From NCBI RefSeq assembly GCF_040712315.1, contig NC_134024.1, forward strand, positions 27,891,158 to 27,955,157: 64,000 nucleotides of DNA. Reading direction: 5' to 3'. Below, piece after piece: positions 32,204-41,654 of this stretch; position 1 is the stretch's first letter; every line of letters begins with the position of its first letter. The translations under genes and the position numbers were made by a program. The DNA comes from Castanea sativa. Taxonomy: Eukaryota; Streptophyta; Magnoliopsida; Fagales; Fagaceae. The notes under the pieces are model-generated. The model was not told the origin of the DNA. It worked only from the letters and a program-made list of their open reading frames with translations, and did not search any database.

Positions 32204-34364
32204 ATGTCTAGTGCGTCAAGTAACCAGTCGTTTGTCGGCGAAGGGGCAGGCTACGATGAAAGGTTCCTGTCAAGTCCAAGAGATCCTGACACTTTAAGTG
32301 AAGAGAGGAATCCGTCCAATACCTCTTCTTCCCTAGATGGAGGTCTGGAGACGGAGAGTTCAGAGTCGTCCAGTAGTAGCTTAGACGGTGTGGATCCCCC
32401 CGTTCAGTCAGTGATTGGCCCAGATGGTCTTAGGGAGTTCGTCATGCTGCCCCTTTGGACAGTAAATGATTTCAGATCGTCAATGACTGAATCCCATCTC
32501 AACACGCTTAGGACCAAGTATCAAATACCAAATAACATCCGTCTACGTCTTCCCGAAAAATCTGAAAAGTGTTACTACAGGGGGGTAGACGGTGTTGGGA
32601 TCTATGAGCAAGCCTTAAAGGCGGGGCTAAGATTTCCCTTAAGTTCTCTCCACCGTCATCTTCTTCAGTACCTTGGCCTGTCCGTCACCCAAATCTCCCC
32701 AAACACCTGGAGGGTGTTCATTGGGGTAGAAGTTTTGTATAGGGCAATGTCTGACGGTGCCCGAAGGTTGACGGTGGAAGAATTCTTCCACTGTTACCGT
32801 CCAACAGAGATTGTCAAATCAAAGGGGATGTATAGTTTTGTTGCTAGAAGCCCATTATTGAGGCTCGTCAATGATACGCCGGACTTGAATAGAGACTGGA
32901 AGAGTCATTATTTCTTTTTGGAAAGGGACGAATGGATGTGTCGTCCAGGGGATAGAACTTACATGCCCGTCGACACCACATGGGGCATAATGCCTCCGTC
33001 GGGTATGCATTCCTTTTGTTTCCGTCTAGTTAATCTTTGGAAGTTGGTTTGTTCTTTAAGGTCTAACCGTCTTTTAATGCAGCTCGGGACTGTCCACAAG
33101 TTGACTTAGAGCAGTGGAGTTTTTTGGAGAAAATTTTTAATAAGACAAAACTGCAAGAGAGGACTTGGGCTCAACTCGTCACCCTCGACACTCTACATTG
33201 GTATTGTGACGGACCCGAACCTTCATCCGCCGCCCGTCGATACGATAACAGAGTTCGAAAACGTAAGTTCGTCGAAACTCTATCTGTCTTCCTTAAGTGT
33301 TTTTTTTTTTTTTTTACCCTTGCCTTTCTCATCCGTCTTTGATTTACAGAGATGGACGCCACCAAGAGGAGAGCCTTCATTAAACAACAGGCAGCAAAGA
33401 AAAAGCAGGAGGTGAGCCAAACAAAGGGGACGGTCCCACCTGTACCGTCAAAACGAACTCAGCATGAAAAAACGGACCGTCCTCCAAAGAAGTAAAAGAC
33501 CATGCCTGAACCCGTCGTGGCATTGGAGGCAGAGAAAACGCCCGTCAGGCATGGAAAGGGCAAAGGCTTGATGAAGGGTCCAGTACCCACTGGGGAGAAA
33601 CCACCCGTTCTCTTTCAGGAGGATTCAAGTTATGCCCTTGAGAAGCTGTCGTCTATCCTGACGGCCGATGATTACGAGGACCTTGGTAACCATGCGACGG
33701 AGGCGATGGGAGAGACGGGCCTCTTCACCATTGCACAGGTAATTTTAAATCCATCCTCTAATTCTGTCAAGTTCTTTTTCACCCGTCATTAAAATGGTGT
33801 TTGTATTCCTAGGCAATGTTGATGATGAAAGGCTTATTTGGCCGTTGTCTCAATCACGAGACGACAATGGACCGTCTAAGGAAGAAGAACAAGACGATGG
33901 AGGATGAGCTTCATGAGCTGAAGACCTACAAGATCAATATGGATAGAAAGCTTAAATGCTCGGAGCAGGTCAGAGGAGAGGTGGAGAAGGAGAATGAACA
34001 GTTGCGCGGAATTTTGAAGGACAAGGAGAAGGAACTGACGGACACAAAGGCTAAACTCCATAATGCGAAGGAGATAGCCGTCCAGGAATACCGCGACTCC
34101 GACCTCCTACTGGCAGAGCTTGGGAGCTCCTTTGCTGACAGATTCGACGACGCCATCCGTCAGGTGAAGTCGTCTTATCCTGACCTGGACGTATCACACA
34201 TTTCAATTGAGGCTCAAGGGCAAACACTTGCACAGTCCGCCCGTTCAGAAAACACAGACGAAGTGTTTGCCGTCACTGCTCCAGCTGACGATGGTGAAGC
34301 CCTTCCTCCAGGTCAACCAAACGACGGCCAGATGATTGAGAACCCTTCTCCGAAGAATCAGTAG
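32204..34364 (+). pseudogene. Antisense extra ORF of the Tat element (four exons)
   Basis: It runs opposite to gag-pol. Exon 1 (32204-33002) starts MSSASSNQSF and has an acidic/Ser-rich head followed by a globular region (WTVNDFRSSM, LRFPLSSLHRHLLQYLGLS, PNTWRVFIG, EEFFHCYRP). It resembles the plant transposon protein type of additional ORF known from Tat elements. GT..AG introns at 33003-33082, 33263-33349 and 33739-33812 join the frame through VDLEQWSFLEKIF and KRRAFIKQQAAKKKQE to a coiled-coil C-terminal half (33813-34364; many E/K/L heptads). An in-frame TAA at 33493-33495 breaks exon 3. The function of this ORF class is not known. The splice calls are my inference from frame continuity and consensus sites. 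Confidence 0.75.
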
Positions 34365-34587
34365 TTTTTTTTTTTTTTTTAAGAATTCTTGCCGTTGTCA
34401 GCAAACTTGTTGAACTGTCGTTTGTATTCATACAATTTAACTTGTTTAATCTTTTATTTGCCTATTTTCTTACTTTTCATCTGTCGCACATTATATGTAT
34501 ATTTATCTTAGTTAGATAACCCGTCTGCTGTGAACTGTATATGTCCGTCCTTTATTGGACTTTACTTTCAGATGTATTTTTCGAGAC

Positions 34588-35018
34588 CCGTCCACTTTGT
34601 GGACTTGTAGGGTTTTCATCCTTTGGATGATCCGTCCACTTTGTGGACTTTGTGGAACTTTCATCCTTTGGATGATCCGTCTACTTTGTGGACTTTGTAG
34701 AACTTCCATCCTTTGGATGATCCGTCCACTTTGTGGACTCGTAGAACCTTCATCTTTGGATGATCCGTCCACTTTGTGGACTTAGTAGAACTTTCATCCT
34801 TTGGATGATCTGTCCACCTTGTGGACCGTAGAATTTCCATCCTTTGGATGATCCGTCCACACTGTGGACTCAGTAGAACTTTCATCCTTTGGATGATCCG
34901 TCCACACGGTGGACTTCGTAGAATTTCCATCCTTTGGATGATCCGTCCACACTGTGGACTCAGTAGAACTTTCATCCTTTGGATGATCCGTCCACCTTGT
35001 GGACTTCGTGGAATTTCA
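34588..35018. repeat. 45-bp tandem array with two palindromes per unit
   Basis: About ten units of close to 45 bp each read CCGTCCAC..TGTGGAC..GTAGAA..TTCATCCTTTGGATGAT with small changes. Every unit contains GTCCAC(nn)TGTGGAC-type and CATCCTTTGGATG inverted repeats. Tandem arrays between pol and the 3-prime LTR are known in Tat/Ogre elements and can seed satellite DNA. The 45-bp period keeps frames open on both strands by chance, so the long frames across it are not genes. Confidence 0.92.
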
Positions 35019-35187
35019 ACACCAAGCGTTACATATTTTCTAAATAAAAATTCCTCTCATTATATAAGTTCAACAGACCATATTGTTAATGGAAAAGAAA
35101 ACTTGGGTTCTAATAAGTAAAAACAATAACTGTTTAAAATTAAACTGAAAATAAGGCGGTAGATATCGTTTTATGACTGCTGCACTA

Positions 35188-36290
35188 CTAGTAGTACTTC
35201 TTAAGGTGCTCCGTGTTCCAGGGATGGTCCAGTTTCCTTCCGTCTAACGTCTCCAAGTAGTACGTTCCTTTCCTATGCCATGAGATAATTCTGTACGGGT
35301 CTTCCCAGTTAGGACCCAGCTTTCCCAGGGATGCATCCTTCATAGCGCCAAGCACTTTTCGTAATACCAGATCTCCCACCTTGAAGTCCCGGTGCCGGAC
35401 CTTGGAATTGTAATAATTTGCCATCATGTCTTGGTACCGCGCCAGTCTCTGCTGCTGCCCTGACCTCGTCTACAAGGTCAAGCTCTAGACGTAATGCTTC
35501 ATTATTCTTGCTCTCGTCATAGCTTTCTACACGGTAGCTTGTTAACCCCACTTCTGCCGGTATAAGGGCCTCAGCACCATACGCCAATCGAAACGGTGTC
35601 TCTCCTGTTGGCATCCTTACCGTTGTCCTGTAGGCCCATAGTACCCTTGGTAGTTCGTCCGGCCATATGCCCTTTGCCCCCTCGAGCCAGGTCTTGATAA
35701 TCTTTAACAAGGACCGGTTCGTAACTTCAACTTGTCCGTTGGCCTGTGGGTGGGCGGGTGACGAGTAGTGATTCTTGATTCCCAGCTGAGAACAAAAGTC
35801 TCAGAATGCATCGTTGTCAAATTGCTTCCCATTATCTGAAACGAGCACTCTTGGAATCCCATATCTGCAAATAATACTTCTCCATACGAAGCTGCGAATG
35901 TTTTTCTCCGTGATGGTAGCAAGAGCTTTTGCCTCCACCCATTTGGTGAAGTAGTCAATTCCAACCACCGGGAACTTCAGTTGTCTTACCGCTGTCGGGA
36001 ATGGACCCATAATGTCCAATCCCCATTAAGCGAATGGCCATGGAGCCGTCATAGGTGTGAGTTCCTCCATTGGCCGTCTAATGAGATTACCAAATCGTTA
36101 ACACTTGTCGCAGGCTCTAACATACATATGGGCATCCTTTTGCATTGTCGGCCAGTAGTAACTCGTTCGGAGTAGCTTGTGCACCAGAGACCTTGATCCA
36201 GAATGGTTCCCACAAATTCCTTCATGAACCTCCCTCATCACGTAGTCTGCTTCCTCACGGCCAAGGCATCTTAGATATGGTCGGGAGAAT
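35188..36290 (-). pseudogene. Tat gypsy integrase
   Basis: The zinc-binding N-terminus is seen as HEGICGNHSG, then TSYYWPTMQKDAH and RACDKC (36100-36240). The catalytic core has LDIMGP (first Asp, about 36000-36020), FTKWVEAKA, LVSDNGKQFD (second Asp, about 35830-35860), and SPAHPQANGQVEV (catalytic Glu, about 35725-35765). A C-terminal part with FKVGDLVLRKV and GPNWEDPYRI follows down to 35188. Stops at 36096-36098, near 36028 and at about 35803, plus a frame change near 35430, disable it. Most stops look like C-to-T changes on the coding strand. Integrase joins the LTR ends to host DNA. Confidence 0.85.
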
Positions 36291-38160
36291 CCTCTTTTGT
36301 AGAGGACATCTTTAATCATGATAAATTGGGCAGCCCAAACCTTCAATTTCCTCGCGTCTTCTTTGCTATCTGGCAGCTTGCCGTCCTTGAGGTACGTCAC
36401 AATTGGAACCGTCCAATCGTCTTCAGGGCTTACTTCCTGCATTCGAACGTTATCTAATAGCGATGAATGTTGGACGAAGGACAATACCTGCTTTGGGGTG
36501 ATCATAGGTTCGGCCGAAGCAGCCTTTGCGAGTCGATCTGCCTCTTGGTTCTCTTCTCTTGGGATCTGAACTATCGTGAATTGCAGGTCTCTCATTCGAG
36601 CCTTCACTTCCCCGAGATACCTTCTCATTCGTTCGTTCCTACAATCATAGCTCCCATCAACTTGACTGGCTACGATTTGAGAATCAGAGTAGACCACCGC
36701 CTTCTAGCTCCAGCCACTATCGCAAGCTCCAATCCTGCCACCGGGGCCTCATATTCTGCTTCGTTATTTGTAGTGGTGAATTCCAGACGGACCATGCATT
36801 CGATTTTATCTCCTTCCGGGGTGTGGAGTACAACCCCGATTCCCCCCGCATGCTTGTTGGAAGATCCGTCTATGTGAATTCTCCATATGGGCGTCTCTTC
36901 TGCCCCCAGCTCCTCAAGTGTAGTAAATTCCGCGATGAAGTCTACTAGTATCTGTCCTTTCACGGCCGTTCGTGGCTGGTATTGGATATCGTACTCACTC
37001 AGCTCGATAGCCCACAAAGCCATTCGTCCTGCATTTTCAGGATTGTTCATCGCTCTCCGCAAGGGCTGATCTGTCAGGACTTTTATGGCATGTGCTTGAA
37101 AATAGGGCTTGAGTTTTTGAGCTGCGGTCACAAGAGCGAAGGCGAGTTTCTCCATCCGTGGGTATCTCTCCTCTGCGCCTCTTAACGCCCTGCTGATGAA
37201 GTACACGGGCTTTTGTATCTTCCCTTCCTCTCTGATGAGAGCTGCGCTTACCGCTGCTGATGAGACGGCAAGGTAGAGGAACAATTCCTCCCCCGGCGTG
37301 GACGGACTAAGCAATGGCGGGGCCGAGAGATATGCCTTCAACTCCTCAAATGCCCTTTGGCATTCGTCCGTCCACTCGAAAGATTTCCTTAGTGTTCTGA
37401 AGAAAGGGAGACACTTGTCTGTCGCTCTCGATACGAACCTGTTTAAGGCTGTTATCTTCCCTGTCAAGCTTTGCACTTCCTTCACCGTCTTCGGAGGAGA
37501 TAGCTCCATAATCGCTTTCACTTTCTCTGGGTTGACTTCAATGCCCCACTGGGACACCATGAATCCTAGGAATTTTCCAGCGGTTACTCCAAAAGCGCAT
37601 TTGCTTGGATTCAGCTTCATTTTATACATCCGAAGAGTGTTGAAAGTCTCTTGGAGGTCCCTCAGATGATCAGACACCTTTGCGCTTTTCACCAACATAT
37701 CATCTACGTAAACCTGGACGTTCTGGCCAATTTGGTGCACAAACATTTTGTTCATTAATCGTTGATATGTGGCTCCTGCGTTCTTGAGCCCGAACGGCAT
37801 CACCTTGTAGCAAAAAAGGCCCTGACTTGTCACAAATGATGTTTTCTCTTGATCTGTTTTCTCCAATTTAATTTGATTATACCCTGAGAAGGCGTCCATG
37901 AAGCTCAACAATTCATGTCTTGCGGTGGAGTCTACTAAGGTGTCAATGCGCGGGAGCGGGTAATTGTCTTTAAGGCACGCTCTATTCAGATCCATGAAGT
38001 CAACACACATTCTCCACTTCCCATTTGACTTTTTGACCATTACCACATTTGCCAGCCAATCAGGGTAGTACACCTCTCGTATGAAGTTTGCTTCTCGTAG
38101 CTTCTGTACTTCCTCTGCTGCGGCTCAATCCCGTTCGGGGGCAAACACTCGCTTCTTTTG
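36291..38160 (-). pseudogene. Tat gypsy reverse transcriptase with two RNase H domains
   Basis: A 467-codon frame (38073-36670) carries NGKWRMCVDFMDLN, YPLPRIDTLVD, FMDAFSGYNQI, VMPFGLKNAGATYQ and the active site YVDDML at 37699-37710. A gypsy RNase H region with PVYFISRALRGAE follows. A second RNase H (archaeal-like type of Tat elements) begins with HIDGSSN, NNEAEYEA, continues after a frameshift near 36700 as YSDSQIVASQV and ends NQEADRLAKAAS at about 36545. All four acidic positions of this second domain are visible. Upstream, REANFIREVYYPDWL continues the frame to a stop near 38128. The catalytic motifs are intact but the polyprotein is broken. Confidence 0.9.
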
Positions 38161-38415
38161 TCGAACTGGAGAGAAAGAAGGTGACACGTTCAATTTATGA
38201 ACTATGACTGTTGGATCTATTCCCGGTATGTCGTCATGGCTCCATGCAAACACGTCTTGGTTCTCTTTAAGGAATAATAGAAGCGCATGTCGAACCGTTT
38301 GGTCGACTGAGGTTCCGATCCTGGTGGTCCGGTCGGGCCTCGAATCATCCAGTCATACCTCCTCCAATTCCTCCACGGGTTCTGCTACTGTTCTCTGTTC
38401 CTCGATGTTCATTGC

Positions 38416-39132
38416 CTATACATGGTCATCCATCTCCATCATGGCAACGTAACATTCTCGTACAGCCACCTGATTTCCGCGCAGTTCTCCAACTCCGTGC
38501 TTAGTGGGAAACTTGATCATCAGATGGTAGGTAGAAGTGACGGCCTTCCATGCGTTGAGAGTGGGTCGTCTGAGTATGGCATTATACGCTGAGGAGCAAT
38601 CAACCACTAGAAAGGAAACATCCTTGGTTATTTGCTGCGGGTAGTCTCCTACTGTCACCGCCAACGTGATGGATCCTAAAGGATAGACCCGGGTTCCTCC
38701 AAAGCCAACGAGGGGCGCGCATGCCGGGATCAGGCGCTCTTTTGCAATCCCCATCTGCTGGAACGCGAGGTAGTAAAGGATATCTGTTGAGCTCCCGTTG
38801 TCCACTAAAAATCGGTGGATGTTGAAGTCCCCTACCTGTATGCTAACCACGAGCGCGTCGTCATGGGGGTGGTGAAGGCGCCGGGCCTCTTCTTCCGAAA
38901 ACTCGATACTGGAGCCGTTCCGTCGTGTTCCTTCTTGTGAAGAGCCCGTCGACTGGACGCTTTGTACCGTCCGTAAATAGGTCTTTCTGGCCTTTTTAGA
39001 CGACCTCGTTGAAGTACTACCCCCTATTACCATCCGTATGTCTGCTACCGGTGGTCTGGGACGTTCGTTTTCCCGTCTATGATTCTGCTCCTGGGGTTGA
39101 TCTATTCTCTCTTTCCTCACGAACCTCTGCAA
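38416..39132 (-). pseudogene. Tat gypsy aspartic protease region
   Basis: A 238-codon frame starts in the gag-pol linker (many charged residues, VIGGSTSTRSSKKARK) and reaches FLVDNGSSTDILYY at about 38810-38850, the D-x-G-S/T-type protease active site in its gypsy Tat form. It continues with ITLAVTVGDYPQQITKDVSF and AYNAILRRP. The frame ends at 38416, so continuity with reverse transcriptase is lost. The enzyme would cut the gag-pol polyprotein inside virus-like particles. Confidence 0.82.
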
Positions 39133-40410
39133 CCTTCCTTGCCTGATAAGGGCCTCGATCTATTGCTTCCAGTCATAACAGTCCGTCGTATCATGGTCGT
39201 GGTCACGATGAAAACGGCAGTATCTATCTCTTGGCCTCTTGTTCGGATCTCCCTTTAACTTTCTCGGGAACGTCAAGGTTCCTTCATCTTTGATTTGCAT
39301 TAACACCTGGTCAATTAGGGCTGTGAAGGGGGTGAAACTTGTAAACCTCCCCGAAGGTGGTTTGGATCTCCGGTCTTCTCGTCGATCTCTGGTTCTTGCC
39401 ATTTTTTGTCCATTATCTGGTTTTGTATCTTCCTGTCTTTCCCTTTTTCTTGGCTTATAGTCGTCTCTGGCCAGCAAGGCATCCTCCGCATTCATATACT
39501 TCGTCGCCTTGTAGTACACATCGGACATAGTTTTTGGGTCATTCTTGCATAGGGAGAACAAAAACTTACCGTTTCGCAGCCCGTTTGTGAATGCTGCTAC
39601 TTGTATCTTATCATCCGCCTCGTCTATTGAGAGGGCTTCCTTGTTAAAACGGGCTATGTATGATCTTAAAGTCTCGTCCTCTCGTTGCTTAATACTTAGT
39701 ATACACGCAGTTGACTTCTTATGCCGATTACTTCTGATAAAATGTGATACAAACTATGCGCCTAATTCCTTAAAAGTGCCAATGGAATTGGGTGTCAACC
39801 TACTGTACCAATCTCTCGCAGGTCCTTTCAGAGTGGTGAGAAAAGCCCTGCACATGATTTCATCTGGTACACCCTGAAGATGCATTGGGGTTCTGAAAGA
39901 CTCCAGGTGATCTAACGGGTCTTTGGATCCGTCGTAGTTCTCCACATGGGGCATGCGAAACTTTGGAGGAAGGGGGCATGAATTTACCAACGCTGTGAAA
40001 GGCGAATCTGTTCTATGGACTAGGTCGTCCAGGTTGCTGGATACCCGTCCTCTAAGGGCGTTCATCATCATATCCATGCGTTCCCTCATCTCTTGCATTT
40101 CGGCGGCTAGGTGAGTCGGCAAAGTGTCTGAGACAGATGGTCGATTGGTTTCTTGTCGCTCGGGTCTAGTTGGAGCATTGCTGCCCTCAGGCCTTTCTGC
40201 GTTCCTTCCTTCCGGACTAGCGCCTTCCTGGTCTTCCTCTGGTGCACTTGGGTGCACGGTCCTTTGTCGCAACTGTTCTTCCAGATCATGATTCTGCTTG
40301 GTGAGGCGCTCAACCGCCGCCGCAAGCGTTTGGACCTGCCTCTCTAGAGCGGTGGCGTGCAGTTCGTCGCCTTGATTGTTGTTTGTTGCCATCGATCGAG
40401 TGAGTACCAT
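39133..40410 (-). pseudogene. Tat gypsy gag
   Basis: It starts at 40410 (MVLTRSMATNNNQ), with an N-terminal coiled coil and a charged linker. The retrotransposon gag core follows: DGSKDPLDHLESF, CRAFLTTLKGPARDWYSRL, then, after an in-frame stop at 39751-39753, NGLRNGKFLFSLCKN at about 39560. The C-terminal part contains YCRFHRDHDHDTTDCYDWK at about 39165-39220, a His/Cys-rich motif. Two stops (39751-39753 and about 39157-39159) interrupt it. The product would form the capsid of the element. Confidence 0.87.
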
Positions 40411-40466
40411 GCAACTCTTTGTCTCAGGAATAGAGTGAGGCTAAAGTAATCGGAAGATTTTCTATT

Positions 40467-40484
40467 CCCACAGACGGCGCCAAC
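40467..40484 (-). promoter_or_regulatory. Primer-binding site of the Tat element
   Basis: On the element strand GTTGGCGCCGTCTGTGGG follows the 5-prime LTR directly. Its start (TGGCGCCGT) is complementary to the 3-prime end of plant tRNA-Asp. That tRNA assignment is from memory of related elements. Confidence 0.7.
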
Positions 40485-41004
40485 TGATGATGCTGAAAAA
40501 AATCACCAGTAAGTTGCAAGCACTCTCCGAGTCGAGTCAACACCTGCAAAGAGAAAACAAAGAGACCTAAAAGAGAGCACCGGTGTGGTGCCGGCCAAAA
40601 ACCCTCCGAAGGTCAAGTTAGAGTTTCTTTACAACCCTAGAGTGCCAGAGTTGAGTCAAATGTGCGTACTTTGATATCTAGGATTTCTGGGGTATTTATA
40701 TTAGGTAGAATTGCCTTTCTTTTAGGATACAACTTCCTTCTCAAATTCCTTTCCATATAGGAGTCTTCTCAAACGTGTGTCGCAAGAAGTCCAAGTGTGC
40801 ACGCTTGCGTAGAGATAAAGCAAAAATTGACTTGAAACATATCAAATGACATGCAACCTGGAATCTGCAATTAACTCATATATGACGGATACTCAGCAAA
40901 ATTGAACCGTCATAGTCAGGTCACCTACGGTGTCGATCCATCTTCATACTCTTCGTCCCTTCAAGTTCAATGGAAATGACTATCTCCTATTTTTATCCCC
41001 TTCA
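40485..41004 (-). repeat. 5-prime LTR of the Tat gypsy element
   Basis: It is 520 bp, the same length as the other LTR, and carries the promoter for the element on the minus strand. It differs from the left LTR by scattered substitutions, mostly transitions. Confidence 0.92.
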
Positions 41005-41654
41005 GGAACAGACCAGGGATAAAGGAACACTTGATTTCGAGGATCAGCTGAGAGAGATTGATGTCGAGATTTCAGGGAATGATGATAAGGGGTGTAATGT
41101 GGAGAATGTTTTAACGGAGAAGATCATGGAGAAAGAGAATAAGTTGACAGCGAAACGTAATGAAACTCCTGTGGGTGAAGCTTCAACACATGGACCTGGG
41201 TCTGGGTTGATTCGTAGTGGGCCACAAGTTGGAATTCGCCGAACTGAAGAAATAGAGGGACTAGATGAACCAAAAGCTCCACTTTCTCAGGTAAAGGATT
41301 TACAATTGTTTCAAATTAGGCCTAATGAGTTAGCTATAATTGGAAGAGGTAGAAATAAAAAAAGGCAAGAGCCCAACCTTAAAGAAGCCACATGTACATG
41401 TAATTAATTCTGGGAACAAAAACATGGGACTGAGTATTTCTAAAATGCAGAAGGAGGATGCCAAGGAGGAGGTAAGCAAAATGCAGGTGGAGGATGTGGT
41501 CCGAAAAGAAAGACACGTGCTCCTCTTGCAGAAGTTGTGGATAACATTGAGGTTGGGAAGAGGCCCAAGCTAGACAAGGAAGTTGTTACTTTTGGTAAAT
41601 TGCTTGCGACACAAATGAGATTGGTGGTAGCTGCTGGGCAGCCCCACGAAAACA

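Larger units (their letters stand above)
31229..41004 (-). mobile_element. Ty3/gypsy Tat-lineage retrotransposon, complete
   Basis: A 9,776-bp element on the minus strand is flanked by GGAAC at 31224-31228 and 41005-41009. Two 520-bp LTRs (31229-31748 and 40485-41004) bracket gag, protease, reverse transcriptase with two RNase H domains, and integrase. Between integrase and the 3-prime LTR lie a tandem array and an ORF running in the opposite direction. Dual RNase H plus an antisense extra ORF is characteristic of the Tat lineage of Ty3/gypsy. By eye about two dozen differences, mostly transitions, separate the LTRs, so the insertion is not recent. The coding genes carry stops and one clear frameshift. 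It sits inside ORF1 of LINE B. Confidence 0.92.
30421..41404 (+). pseudogene. LINE B ORF1 (split by gypsy element)
   Basis: ORF1 probably starts at 30421 (MDTITNKCANLKLSEQEG), the typical N-terminus of plant LINE ORF1 with the DUF4283-like RNA-binding region, where VSDMGENRVLFLFQD and FWVQIHGLP are seen. A CCHC zinc knuckle, CYLCGKIDHDEKDC, lies at about 30893-30934. Coding is interrupted at 31228 by the Tat gypsy insertion and resumes at 41010 with a charged, low-complexity tail ending near 41404. Several in-frame stops (for example near 30558 and 30694) show decay. The protein would bind the LINE RNA in a ribonucleoprotein. Confidence 0.8.

Noticed and set aside
34512..35120. Long open frames on both strands over the 45-bp array
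   Set aside because: The period is a multiple of three and the unit has no stop, so open frames arise automatically. The translated repeats show no protein family.
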